A stretch of 64,000 bases of DNA from Streptomyces calvus (GTDB lineage: Bacteria; Actinomycetota; Actinomycetes; Streptomycetales; Streptomycetaceae), in assembly GCF_006782915.1 (NCBI RefSeq), contig NZ_VCNP01000058.1, positions 218,588-282,587 of the forward strand, written 5' to 3'. The translations under genes were made by a program, and so were the position numbers. Below the pieces are notes generated by a model that saw nothing but the letters and a program-made list of their open reading frames with translations, ran no database searches and was not told where the DNA came from. Shown piece after piece: positions 1 to 8,344 of the stretch (position 1 is its first letter; every line of letters begins with the position of its first letter).

Positions 1-347
1 GGCGCGGGCGCCCACATCGCGCGCCGCGCCCAGGAGATGCTCGCCTTCGTCAGGACGTTGCTGTGCTTGGTCCAGTGCACCAGGTCGGTGGAGGAGAACG
101 CGTCGAGGTGGGTCTGCTCGTCGTACGGCCTGGAGGTGGTGGGGAACACCCAGTAGGCGCCGTCGTACACCGCGATGTCGGGGTCGGCGTACCAGCCGTC
201 GACGAAGGGGTTGCCGGCCTCGGCGGTGGTGTGGTCGGGAATGCCGGGCGCGGCGAGGGCGGCCGAGGGTGACAGCGTTGTCAACAGGCCGCCGGCGAGC
301 ATCGCGGCGCAGCACTTGACGGCGAGTCCGGTCGTTCTGGCAGTCAT
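1..347 (-). CDS. GH43-type secreted glycosidase, N-terminal fragment
   Basis: This is the first 115 residues of a gene that runs off the left edge of the window. The ATG is at 345-347. It opens with a Sec signal peptide (MTARTTGLAV start, hydrophobic run, ASALAAP-like cleavage region around residue 33). The mature part reads NPFVDGWYADPDIAVYDGAY then WVFPTTS, the start of a five-bladed propeller glycosidase of family 43; the Asp in YADPD is the usual general base. Members hydrolyse arabinan or xylan side chains outside the cell. The sugar transporter genes upstream on the same strand fit with import of the released sugar, but a double hairpin separates them. Exact substrate specificity cannot be judged from the fragment. 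Confidence 0.8.
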   Translation of the reverse strand, partial: MTARTTGLAVKCCAAMLAGGLLTTLSPSAALAAPGIPDHTTAEAGNPFVDGWYADPDIAVYDGAYWVFPTTSRPYDEQTHLDAFSSTDLVHWTKHSNVLTKASISWARRAMWAPA

Positions 348-409
348 CGTCCGAGAACTCCAAACGGTCGGGGGCGGGTTCGGGCGTGGGAGACGTGCGC
401 GTGCGTCGA

Positions 410-489
410 GCGGCCGGTCGCGCGGTGCACGCGACCGGCCGCCCGGTACCGGACGGGGGCGGGGCCGGCGGACCGGCCGCCCCGTCCGG
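410..489 (-). terminator. double hairpin after the CUT2 transporter operon
   Basis: Two strong stems follow the last permease stop codon at 494. The nearer pairs 449-460 (CCGGACGGGGGC) with 479-489 (GCCCCGTCCGG). The farther is a perfect 13-bp stem, GCGGCCGGTCGCG at 410-422 with 430-442, and a 7-nt loop. There is no clear T-tract, which is normal for high-GC actinobacteria. Confidence 0.7.
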
Positions 490-493
490 AGCT

Positions 494-1531
494 CTACATC
501 AGTTGTCGTCTGCGGCCCAGCCAGGTCTGGGCGACGACCACCACCGCGAGGAAGGCGCCGCTGACGACCTGCTGGTAGGAGGAGTCCAGCGAGCCGATCT
601 GGTTGATGACGTTCTGGATCACCTTCAGCAGCAGCACCCCGACCAGTGACCCGCTGACGTAGCCGAGCCCGCCGGTGAGCAGGGTGCCGCCGATGACGAC
701 GGCGGAGATGGCCTCCAGTTCCATGCCATTGCCGAGGATGGTCACACCGGAGGCGAGCCAGGCGGCGTTGAGCGCGCCGGCCAGTCCGGCCAGCAGCCCG
801 GACAGCGTGTAGACGAGGATCTTGGTGCGCGCCACCGGGGCGCCCATCAGGGCCGCCGCGTCCTCGTTGCCGCCGACCGCGTACACGTGCTGCCCGAAGC
901 GCGTGCGCCGCAGCACGACGGCCCCGGCGACGAACAGCGCCAGCGTGATCCACACCGGGTTGCCGAGGCCGAACGTGGTGCCCTGGCCGAGCTCCGCGAG
1001 GAACGAGCCCTTGCCGATCAGATAGGTGTCGGCGCCCTCGTCGGTCAGGGCCAGCATCAGGCCCCGCGCGCCGAGCATGGCGGCCAGCGTGACGATGAAC
1101 GGCGCCAGCCGGGACCGGGCCACGAGCAGCCCGTTGACGACGCCGATGGCCCCGCACACCAGCAGCGGCAGCAGCAGCGCCACCAGCGTGCCGTGCCGGG
1201 AGCCCCAGGCCGCCAGGACCCCGCCGAGCGCGAACAGCGAGCCGACCGACAGGTCGATGCCGCCGGTGATGATCACGAACGTCATGCCGAGCGCGACGAT
1301 CGCGAGGAACGCCGAACTCGTCGCCATGTTGCCGATGTTGTCGCCGGTGGCGAAGGAGTCGAAGCTGAACGACGCCACCAGCGAGACGAGCACCAGCACC
1401 GCCAGCGCGCCGTGCTGCTGGACCAGCGCGGTCAGCCGCTCCGAGCGGGCCGGGCCCGTGGGCCCGGCGGCCGCCGCCGGCTCCGCGCCGCGCGCCGCGG
1501 CCGTCCGCGCGTCCGTCTTCGTGACGGTCAT
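494..1531 (-). CDS. CUT2 sugar ABC transporter permease (second)
   Basis: This 345-residue integral membrane protein is of the ribose/galactofuranose (RbsC/YtfT/YjfF) permease family. About nine hydrophobic segments follow a 30-residue Ala/Pro-rich cytoplasmic tail. The family hallmark GIDLSVGS lies in the first third, and GGTLLTGGLGYVSGSLVG is near the C-terminus. The ATG at 1531 has a GGGGGAAG ribosome site and overlaps the stop of the preceding permease by four bases (ATGA), so the two are translationally coupled and probably form a heterodimeric pore. The order binding protein-ATPase-permease-permease matches E. coli ytfQRT-yjfF, a galactofuranose importer. The sugar here is not known; pentose or arabino-oligosaccharide is possible given the adjacent GH43. 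Confidence 0.9.
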   Translation of the reverse strand: MTVTKTDARTAAARGAEPAAAAGPTGPARSERLTALVQQHGALAVLVLVSLVASFSFDSFATGDNIGNMATSSAFLAIVALGMTFVIITGGIDLSVGSLFALGGVLAAWGSRHGTLVALLLPLLVCGAIGVVNGLLVARSRLAPFIVTLAAMLGARGLMLALTDEGADTYLIGKGSFLAELGQGTTFGLGNPVWITLALFVAGAVVLRRTRFGQHVYAVGGNEDAAALMGAPVARTKILVYTLSGLLAGLAGALNAAWLASGVTILGNGMELEAISAVVIGGTLLTGGLGYVSGSLVGVLLLKVIQNVINQIGSLDSSYQQVVSGAFLAVVVVAQTWLGRRRQLM

Positions 1532-2490
1532 CGCTTCCCCCGTCCCCGTGCCGCGTAGACCGCGCACACGATCACTATGGCCTGCGCGATCTGGGTCCAG
1601 GAAGGCGGCAGATCGTGCTTGATGAGGGTGGCGGTGAGCAACTGGATGAGGACGGCTCCCGCCACGGTGCCGGCGATGTTCACCCGGCCGCCGGTCAGCG
1701 GTGTCCCGCCGACCACGACGGCGGTGATGGCGGACAGTTCCATCAGGTTGCCCAGCGACGTCGGGTCGCTGGCCTGGAGCCGGGCCGTGGCCAGGACGCC
1801 CGCCACGGCCGCGAGGAGCGCGCAGACCACGTACACCACGATCAGCACCCGGCGCACCGGCAGGCCGGCGAGCTGCGCGGCGGGACGGCTGTCGCCGATG
1901 GCGAGCAGCTGCCGCCCGAAGGTGGTGCGGCGCACCACGAACGCCACCAGCAGCGCCAGCACGGCCGCGATCAGGATCAGGTACGGGACGCCCAGCACGT
2001 CGCCGGAGCCGAGGGAGGCCAGCGCGGGGTTGCGCAGGTCCTCCAGCTGCGGCAGCAGCACCAGGGCCAGGCCGCGGCCGCCGACCATGAGCGCCAGTGT
2101 GGCCACGATCGGCTGCACCCCGACGAACGCGACCAGCGCCCCGTTGGCCAGCCCCGCACCGGCCGCGAACACCGCCACCACCAGCAGGGCCGGCAGCAGG
2201 CCGTAACCGAGGTACAGGGCCGTCACGGACGCCGCCAGGGCCATCACGGCCCCGACCGACAGGTCGACGCCCTCGGTCCCGATGACCAGGGCCATGCCCA
2301 GCGCGACGATGATGACGGGCGCGACCTGCACGGCCTGGGTGCGGAAGTTCTCCGCGGACAGGAAGTGCGGGGTGATGACGATGTTGACGACCAGCAGCAG
2401 CGCCACACCGGCGTAGACGCCGTAGGTCTGCAGCCACCGCAGGACGCGGGTCCGATCCAGCGGGACGGTCTTGAGGGTGGCTTCAGCCAT
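1528..2490 (-). CDS. CUT2 sugar ABC transporter permease (first)
   Basis: This 320-residue permease is paralogous to the one downstream. It carries the signature GVDLSVGAVMALA in its first half and GGTPLTGGRVNIAGTVAG near the end, with multiple hydrophobic helices throughout. The start ATG at 2490 lies inside the end of the ATPase gene (8-bp overlap) and is preceded by GAGGAGG. Two different permeases in one operon point to a heterodimer, as in YtfT/YjfF. It ends Ala-Arg-Gly-Arg-Gly-Lys-Arg, a basic cytoplasmic tail. Confidence 0.9.
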   Translation of the reverse strand: MAEATLKTVPLDRTRVLRWLQTYGVYAGVALLLVVNIVITPHFLSAENFRTQAVQVAPVIIVALGMALVIGTEGVDLSVGAVMALAASVTALYLGYGLLPALLVVAVFAAGAGLANGALVAFVGVQPIVATLALMVGGRGLALVLLPQLEDLRNPALASLGSGDVLGVPYLILIAAVLALLVAFVVRRTTFGRQLLAIGDSRPAAQLAGLPVRRVLIVVYVVCALLAAVAGVLATARLQASDPTSLGNLMELSAITAVVVGGTPLTGGRVNIAGTVAGAVLIQLLTATLIKHDLPPSWTQIAQAIVIVCAVYAARGRGKR

Positions 2491-4042
2491 CGGTGGCCGC
2501 CTCCTCGACCGCGTCCCGGTCCGGGGCGTGCCCGGCGATGGTCCGCATCAGCTTGTCCTCGGTGACCTCGTCGCCGGTCAGCTCGCCGACGACCGCACCG
2601 TCCTTCAGTACGACCACGCGGTCGGACCCTTCGATCAGTTCCTCCAGGTCGGAGGAGATGAGCAGGACGCCCAGGCCGTCCGCGGCCAGTTCGTCCACGA
2701 GTTTCTGCACCTCGGCCTTGGCGCCGACGTCGATGCCCCGGGTGGGCTCGTCCAGCAGCAGCACCTTCGGGTTCATCGCCAGCCAGCGGGCCAGCAGTAC
2801 CTTCTGCTGGTTGCCGCCGGACAGTTCGCCGACCTTCTGCTGCGGCGAGGACGCCTTGATGCGCAGCCGCTCGATGAACGTGTCGACGATGCTGTCGACG
2901 CGCGCCTCGGAGACCAGTCCGAAGCGGGAGAGCCGGGGCAGCACGGCGAGCGAGATGTTCTCCCGGACCGACAGACCGGGGACGATGCCCTCGCTCTTGC
3001 GGTCCTCCGGCAGCAGGCTGATGCCGGCCCGGATCGCCGCGGGAGTCGAACCGCCGCGCAACGGCACCCCGGCCACCGTCACCCTGCCCGAACTCGTGGC
3101 CAGCGCACCGGAGATGGCCTTCGCCGTCTCGGTGCGCCCGGAGCCGAGCAGTCCGCCCAGGCCGACGACCTCGCCGGGGCGGATGCTCACCGAGACGCCG
3201 TGCAACTGGTGCGGCACCGTCAGGTCCCGTGCCTCGAGGACGGGGTCGGTGTCGGCGGCGTGATGGTCGCCGGTGAACTTGGTCAGGCCCTCGGAGCGGA
3301 CCTCGCCCAGTTCCCGGCCCAGCATCGTGGAGACCAGGGAGAGCCGGTCGAGGTCGGCGAGCCGGCCGTGGTGCACGCGCCGGCCGTCGCGCAGCACGGT
3401 GACCGTGTCGCACACGGCGTACAGCTCGTCGAGCCGGTGGCTGACGTAGATGACGGCGATGCCGTCGTCGCGGAGCCGGCGGATCACCGAGAACAGCGTC
3501 TCCACCTCCCGCGGTTCGAGCGAGGAGGTCGGTTCGTCCATGATGACGATCCGCGCCTCGCTCGCCACGGCACGCGCCAGGGCGACCATCTGCTGGGCGC
3601 CGACACCGAGGGTGCGCAGCGGACGGCGGACGTCCACCCGGACGCCGTAGGCGCCCAGCGCCTCCTCGGCCTCGCGGTGCATGCGGGCGAAGTCCAGCAG
3701 GCCGAAGCGGTTGCGCGGCTCGCGGCCCAGGAACAGGTTGCGGGCCACGCTCAGCAGCGGGATGAGATTGACCTCCTGGTAGATGGTCGAGATCCCGGCC
3801 TTCTGCGCGTCCAGCGGCGTGGCGAAGGAGACCGCGCTGCCCTGGAAAACGATGTCACCGGCGTCGGGCCGGTGCACACCCGTGAGGAGTTTGATGAGGG
3901 TCGACTTGCCGGCGCCGTTCTCGCCGATCAGGGCGTGGACCTCACCGGGGTGCAGGGTCAGGTCCACGTCGTCCAGGGCCCGGACGCCGGGGAAGGTCTT
4001 GCTCAGTCCGCGGACGGCGAGGACTTCGGCGGGGGGAGCCAC
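2483..4042 (-). CDS. CUT2 sugar ABC transporter ATPase, two ABC domains
   Basis: This protein of about 519 residues has two fused nucleotide-binding domains, as in RbsA/YtfR. The first has GENGAGKS (about residues 40-47), a variant signature LGVGAQQ and Walker B VIMDEPTSSL. The second has the expected degenerate P-loop (GLLGSGRTE) with an intact LSGGNQQK signature and LLLDEPTRGID. In this family only one site is fully catalytic, so the degenerate loop is normal. I prefer the GTG at 4042 because GGAGG lies 5 nt upstream; an in-frame ATG at 4057 lacks a ribosome site and would add five residues. It energises the two permeases encoded next. Confidence 0.92.
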   Translation of the reverse strand: MAPPAEVLAVRGLSKTFPGVRALDDVDLTLHPGEVHALIGENGAGKSTLIKLLTGVHRPDAGDIVFQGSAVSFATPLDAQKAGISTIYQEVNLIPLLSVARNLFLGREPRNRFGLLDFARMHREAEEALGAYGVRVDVRRPLRTLGVGAQQMVALARAVASEARIVIMDEPTSSLEPREVETLFSVIRRLRDDGIAVIYVSHRLDELYAVCDTVTVLRDGRRVHHGRLADLDRLSLVSTMLGRELGEVRSEGLTKFTGDHHAADTDPVLEARDLTVPHQLHGVSVSIRPGEVVGLGGLLGSGRTETAKAISGALATSSGRVTVAGVPLRGGSTPAAIRAGISLLPEDRKSEGIVPGLSVRENISLAVLPRLSRFGLVSEARVDSIVDTFIERLRIKASSPQQKVGELSGGNQQKVLLARWLAMNPKVLLLDEPTRGIDVGAKAEVQKLVDELAADGLGVLLISSDLEELIEGSDRVVVLKDGAVVGELTGDEVTEDKLMRTIAGHAPDRDAVEEAATDG

Positions 4043-4108
4043 CTGTGCCTCCAGCATGAAAAGGGTGACGTTCGGACAGGGGGCCCGGAGACCGGGCCCC
4101 GCGGCGGA

Positions 4109-5203
4109 TCAGTAGGCCTTGCCGAGGTCCTGCTCGGCGTTGTCGGCGTCGTAGGCGCTGTCCTGGATCACGATGTCCTGCGGGACTTCCTTGCCCTGGG
4201 TGAAGGTGTCCAGCGTCTGGAACGCCAGCGGGCCGAACCTCGGGTTGGACTCGATGACGCCGCTGATCCAGCCGTCGACGACGCCCTGGACGGCGTTGCG
4301 CGTGCCGTCGACCGTGACGATCTTGACGTCGCCGGCCTTCTTGCCGGCGCCCTTGAGCGCGGCCACCGCGCCGAGGCCCATCTCGTCGTTCTCCGCGTAG
4401 ATGCCCTTGATGCCGGGCTTGGACTGGATGAGCTGCTCGGTGACCTGCTGGCCCTTCTCGCGGGTGAAGTCACCGGTCTGCTCGAAGACCACCTTCAGCC
4501 CGGGGGCCTTCTCGGCGACGCGCTCCTTGAAGCCCTTGGTGCGTTCGGTGGTGACGTTGTTCCCGGCCGAGCCGAGCAGGATGGCGACCTCGCCCTTGCC
4601 GCCGGTGGCCTCGATCATCTGGTCGGCGGCGCGCCGGCCCTGCTCGACGAAGTCCGAGGCGATGAAGGAGACGTAGTCCTTGCAGGCCGTGGCGTTGATC
4701 TTGCGGTCGATGGTGACGATCGGCACCTTCTTGGCGGCGGCGGCCTGCAGCACCGGGTCCCAGCCGTCGGAGTTGAGCGGCGCGATCACCAGCAGGTCGG
4801 CGCCCTTGGCGAGCAGGTCCTGGACGTCGCTGATCTGCTTGGAGAACTGCGACTGGGCGTTGGCCGTCAGCAGCTTGACGCCTCTCCTGGCCGCCTCGTC
4901 CTTGATGGACTGCGTCTCCGCGATGCGGAACGGGTTGGCCTCCTTCTCCGACTGGGAGAAGCCGACCGTGGCGTCCTCGAGGTCGATCTTCTTGCCGCCG
5001 TAGGCCTCGATGGTGCAGGTCTTGCTGCCCGGCTTCGGCGTGACGACCTTCTGGCCGGCGTCGGCGGCCGCCGAGGGCTTCTTGTCGCCCGACGCGTCGT
5101 CCTCCGACTTGGCACAGGAGCTGGCGGTCAGGGCCACGGCGGCGGCCAAGGCCACGGCCACGGGACGGGCGAGGAGGCGGGAACGGTGAGTGGTGCGCTG
5201 CAT
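4109..5203 (-). CDS. CUT2 sugar-binding lipoprotein
   Basis: This is a periplasmic-binding-protein type I receptor, 364 residues from the ATG at 5203. The N-terminus (MQRTTHRSRLLARPV, hydrophobic stretch, LTASSC) is a lipoprotein signal, so the mature protein is anchored by a lipidated Cys. Core features include GFSQSEKEANPFRIAETQS, DLLVIAPLNSDGW, VTIDRKINATACKDYVSFIASDF and the C-terminal VQGVVDGWISGVIESNPRFGP region, all typical of YtfQ-like galactofuranose/ribose binders. A longer in-frame start at 5260 would bury the signal peptide and is disfavoured. It is first in the transporter operon and is likely the most strongly expressed member. Confidence 0.9.
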   Translation of the reverse strand: MQRTTHRSRLLARPVAVALAAAVALTASSCAKSEDDASGDKKPSAAADAGQKVVTPKPGSKTCTIEAYGGKKIDLEDATVGFSQSEKEANPFRIAETQSIKDEAARRGVKLLTANAQSQFSKQISDVQDLLAKGADLLVIAPLNSDGWDPVLQAAAAKKVPIVTIDRKINATACKDYVSFIASDFVEQGRRAADQMIEATGGKGEVAILLGSAGNNVTTERTKGFKERVAEKAPGLKVVFEQTGDFTREKGQQVTEQLIQSKPGIKGIYAENDEMGLGAVAALKGAGKKAGDVKIVTVDGTRNAVQGVVDGWISGVIESNPRFGPLAFQTLDTFTQGKEVPQDIVIQDSAYDADNAEQDLGKAY

Positions 5204-5922
5204 GGTGACCCCGATCCGGGTGACGCTGAAAAGGTGAATGGGGAGCGGGAAGCCGCGCATGAGTGGTGCTGCTCCCCCTCTGCGGGCGGCGTCCGGTGCG
5301 CCGCAAAGGAGGTTTTACATCGTTGGAAGGATGCTGTAAACCCCCTGCGCACAAGGTGGGAACGCGGTGCGGCGGGCGAAGGGAGGGGCGGGGCGAGGCG
5401 AGAGGCGGTGCCGCACGGGACGGGTCCGGCGCGGTAAGCGCGTGCTGCCGTGCGCCGTGAAACGGGCCCCGTACGGCGCCTTCCGTCTTCGCGGCGCGCC
5501 CGGTGCACGGCCCTCGCGGGCACTCCGGGAGAAGCGGTGCCCGGGCCGTGGCCGTGCCAGTCGTGGGATTCCGGGCGGGGCGCGGTGGGTGTCCGGGGCC
5601 GGACACCGGTCCCGGACGGCGAAACGGGCGTCGCCAAGGGCGCACCTTGACCGCGACAGGTGCGGCGGCGGTCAGCGCGCATGCACCGGCGACCGGGACC
5701 GGGCCGGGCCCGCGAGGTCACGCGGCAGGCGCTGCGACAGCAGACGGCCGGCCGGCAGGGGCGGAGCGTGCCCGCCGGCCGGTGAAACGAGGACGGTGCA
5801 CGTCCGTGTTCCCGCACCGCCCCGACGCGGGGTTCCGCGTTCACGGAGCGGACGGCACGGGCGGCCCGGCGGCCGCGTACGGCCGCGGGGCGGATCGCCG
5901 CGCGGCCGTGGACGTCACCGTG
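5204..5922. other. intergenic control region of the CUT2 operon
   Basis: These 720 bp between the LacI gene and the binding-protein gene contain no ORF with convincing codon use or a ribosome site. The only clear signal is the inverted repeat at 5314-5340. The rest is very GC-rich sequence with many short self-complementary runs. Confidence 0.6.
5314..5340. promoter_or_regulatory. LacI-type operator upstream of the CUT2 operon
   Basis: TTTACATCGT at 5314-5323 is inverted as ATGCTGTAAA at 5331-5340, about 110 bp before the binding-protein start. The half-site TTTACA with a central CG resembles the sequence in front of the neighbouring LacI gene (7045-7060). Binding by that regulator is inferred. 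Confidence 0.6.
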
Positions 5923-6954
5923 TCAGGAGTCCGTGCGCCTCTGGGCCGCCGGGCGGCCCAGGGTGCTCTCCCGCTCGACGAGCCGGTACGGGGCCGAGAC
6001 GCGGCGGTGTTCCGTGGCCCGGTCGTGGAGCCTGGCGAGGACCGATTCCACCGCCAGCCGCCCGATGGCGGCCTTGTCCGGGGACACGGACGTGAGGGTG
6101 ACCGCGCCGAAACGCCCCTCGATCACGTCGTCGAAGCCGACGACGGCGATGTCCTCCGGCACCCGCAGTCCCCGCTCGTGCAGCACCCGCATCGCCCCGA
6201 TCGCCATCGGGTCGTTGTAGGCGAACACGGCGTCGGGCCGCCGGCCGCTGTCCAGGATGTGGTTCATCGCCGACGCGCCGTCGGCGTGCCCCCAGCCGTC
6301 GGTGGCCGCGACGAGCCGTTCGTCGGCCGGCAGCCCCGCGGCGGTCAGCTCCTCGCGCCAGCCCCGCACGCGCAGTTGGGCGGGTTCGCTGCGCCCGCGG
6401 CGGGCGCCGATGAACGCCACGTCCCGGCGCCCCAGATCGATCAGGTGCCGCACGGCGGCGCGGGCCGCCGCGACGTTGTCGATGGCGATGTGGTCGTACG
6501 GCAGGTCGTAGTCCCGTTCGCCGAGCAGCACCAGCGGCACGTCGTGGGCGCGGTCGCGCAGGTCCTCCGTCTCCAGCTCGATGGGGCTGAGGATGAGGCC
6601 GTCGATCACCCGGGCCCGGAATCCCTGGCTCACCAGCAGTTCCTGCTCGCGCAGTCCGCCCGTGTGGTCGAGGAGCACGATGTAGTCGTGCTGGGCCGCG
6701 GTGTCGATGACGGAGGCGGCGAGTTCGGCGAAGTAGGGGTTGCCGAGTTCGGGCAGGGCGAGCGCGATGATGCCGGTGCGCCCTTTGCGCAGGTGCCTGG
6801 CGGCGAGGTTGGGCTGGTAGCCGAGTGCGTCGATGGATCTCTGGACGCGCTCGCGCATGGCGGGGGTGACGTGCTGGTAGTTGTTCACCACGTTGGAGAC
6901 GGTCTTGATCGAGACCCCCGCGTGCGCGGCGACGTCCTTGAGGCTGACCGGCAC
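5923..6954 (-). CDS. LacI-family transcriptional repressor (CUT2 operon)
   Basis: A 343-residue LacI/GalR regulator starts at the GTG at 6954, which has GAAGGG six bases upstream. The extreme N-terminus VSLKDVAAHAGVSIKTVSNV is the helix-turn-helix, followed by the hinge helix NLAARHLRKGRTGII and a type I periplasmic-binding fold effector domain. It is transcribed toward the transporter operon and probably controls it and itself through TTTACA-type sites. An upstream in-frame extension to 7131 is rejected because the DNA-binding helix must sit at the N-terminus. The inducer is presumably the transported sugar. Confidence 0.9.
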   Translation of the reverse strand: MPVSLKDVAAHAGVSIKTVSNVVNNYQHVTPAMRERVQRSIDALGYQPNLAARHLRKGRTGIIALALPELGNPYFAELAASVIDTAAQHDYIVLLDHTGGLREQELLVSQGFRARVIDGLILSPIELETEDLRDRAHDVPLVLLGERDYDLPYDHIAIDNVAAARAAVRHLIDLGRRDVAFIGARRGRSEPAQLRVRGWREELTAAGLPADERLVAATDGWGHADGASAMNHILDSGRRPDAVFAYNDPMAIGAMRVLHERGLRVPEDIAVVGFDDVIEGRFGAVTLTSVSPDKAAIGRLAVESVLARLHDRATEHRRVSAPYRLVERESTLGRPAAQRRTDS

Positions 6955-7044
6955 GGCAATCCCTTCGTGAGCGGCCCGGCCCGGTCGGCCGGTGCGGATG
7001 CGGTGCCCTGACCATGAGCCGTGCGCCGAGCCGCTGGGCTCAAG

Positions 7045-7060
7045 TTTTACAACGTTATAC
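7045..7060. promoter_or_regulatory. LacI-type operator upstream of the first LacI gene
   Basis: TTTTACAACGTTATAC lies about 90 bp upstream of the 6954 start. It is an imperfect palindrome around AACGTT, sharing the TTTACA half-site with 5314-5340. It probably mediates autoregulation. Confidence 0.5.
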
Positions 7061-7155
7061 ACGCCGTCAGGTGGCACTGACAAGGCCGTGCGGACCAGGA
7101 ACCGTCGACCCGGCGGCGCGCCCACCTCCACCGTCCGGCCCGCGCGGAACGGCCC

Positions 7156-8169
7156 TCACGCTCCCGAACTCTCCCGCACGATCAGGCGGTGCCCCGCCGT
7201 CTCGTCCACCGCCGGACCGCCCGGTGCGCCGGCCTCGATCCGGTCCAGCAGCAGCCGTACCGCCCGCCGCGCGATGCCGCGCTTGTCCGGCGCGACCGTG
7301 GTGATCGTGGGGATGCTGAACCGGGTGGCCTCGATGTCGTCGAACCCGACCACGTCCACGTCCTCGGGAACCGACCAGCCGTCCTCGTGGAGGGCGCGCA
7401 CCGCGCCGAGCGCCAGGTGGTCGTTGAGGCAGAGCAGCGCGTCCGGCCGGTCCGGCAGCCGCATCAGGCCGCGGGCGGCGGCGGCCCCGTCCGCCCGGCG
7501 GAACTCGGGCACCGGAAGAACGAGCTCGTCGGGCAGGGCCAGCCCGGCCCCGGACAGCGCCTCCTGGTAGCCGAGGGTGCGCAGCCGGCTGGTGTTCAGC
7601 GTCCCGCGCAGGTCGCCGCCGACCACCGCGATGCGCCGGCGGCCCCGCGCCAGCAGGTGCTCGGTCGCCTCGCGGGCCGCCGCGACGTTGTCGATCGCCA
7701 CGTGGTCGGCGCTGCCCGGCAGGTTGCACTCGCCGAGCAGCACCAGCGGCAGCCGGGTGTCGCGGTCGGCCAGGTCGCGGGGGAGCAGGGCGAGCGGCGA
7801 GAGGATGACGCCGTCGGTGAACTGGGCGTCGAACCCGCGCACCGCGGCCAGTTCCTTCTCGCGCCGCCCGCCGGTCTCGAGCAGCAGCGTGGTGCTGCCG
7901 AGCCGCTCGGTCTCCGCCATGACGTGCCGGGCCAGCTCGGCGAAGTAGGCGATGTCCAGGTCCGGCACGGCGAGCGCGATCATGCCGGTGCGGCCCCGGC
8001 GCAGCTGGCGTCCGGCGATGTTGACCCGGTAGCCCAGGACGTCGATGGCCTCGCGCACCGCGGCCCGGGTCTGCTCGGAGACGTGCTCGTAGTCGTTGAG
8101 GACGTTCGACACCGTCTTGGCCGAGACGCCGGCGTACTCCGCGACGTCCTTGATCCTGGGCCTGCCCAT
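7156..8169 (-). CDS. LacI-family transcriptional repressor (GH2/CUT1 locus)
   Basis: This 337-residue LacI-family protein starts at the ATG at 8169, which has GAAGGGAAGC directly upstream. It begins MGRPRIKDVAEYAGVSAKTV, a canonical helix-turn-helix, then the hinge VNIAGRQLRRGRTGMIAL and a sugar-binding effector domain. It diverges from the GH2 glycosidase gene with a perfect palindrome between them, so it is the likely local regulator of the GH2/ABC operon. Similar in size and layout to the regulator encoded just downstream, it may be an ancient duplicate of that gene with a distinct operator sequence. Confidence 0.9.
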   Translation of the reverse strand: MGRPRIKDVAEYAGVSAKTVSNVLNDYEHVSEQTRAAVREAIDVLGYRVNIAGRQLRRGRTGMIALAVPDLDIAYFAELARHVMAETERLGSTTLLLETGGRREKELAAVRGFDAQFTDGVILSPLALLPRDLADRDTRLPLVLLGECNLPGSADHVAIDNVAAAREATEHLLARGRRRIAVVGGDLRGTLNTSRLRTLGYQEALSGAGLALPDELVLPVPEFRRADGAAAARGLMRLPDRPDALLCLNDHLALGAVRALHEDGWSVPEDVDVVGFDDIEATRFSIPTITTVAPDKRGIARRAVRLLLDRIEAGAPGGPAVDETAGHRLIVRESSGA

Positions 8170-8277
8170 GCTTCCCTTCTCGTTCCTCACCGTGCCCCCG
8201 GATCGTAACGGCAGCGTCGAGGGGCGCCGTCGTGCACCGGGTCGGAACCGGTCGTCGAAAAGTTTCCACCACGCCAT

Positions 8278-8291
8278 TTACATCGATGTAA
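8278..8291. promoter_or_regulatory. perfect LacI palindrome in the divergent promoter
   Basis: TTACATCGATGTAA is a perfect 14-bp palindrome with a central CG. It lies between the divergent LacI (8169) and GH2 (8345) starts. A second copy of its core is at 10248-10259 ahead of the binding-protein gene. Confidence 0.75.
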
Positions 8292-8344
8292 TCGTATGGT
8301 CGCATGACCCCGTACCGAGCGCACCCGTAGTGACGAGGAGCAGC

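Noticed and set aside
2471..5437. 988-residue plus-strand ORF opposite the CUT2 genes
   Set aside because: It is antisense to three clear ABC transporter genes. High-GC codon bias keeps the opposite frame open; its sequence is Gly/Asp/Val/Arg low-complexity with no domain.
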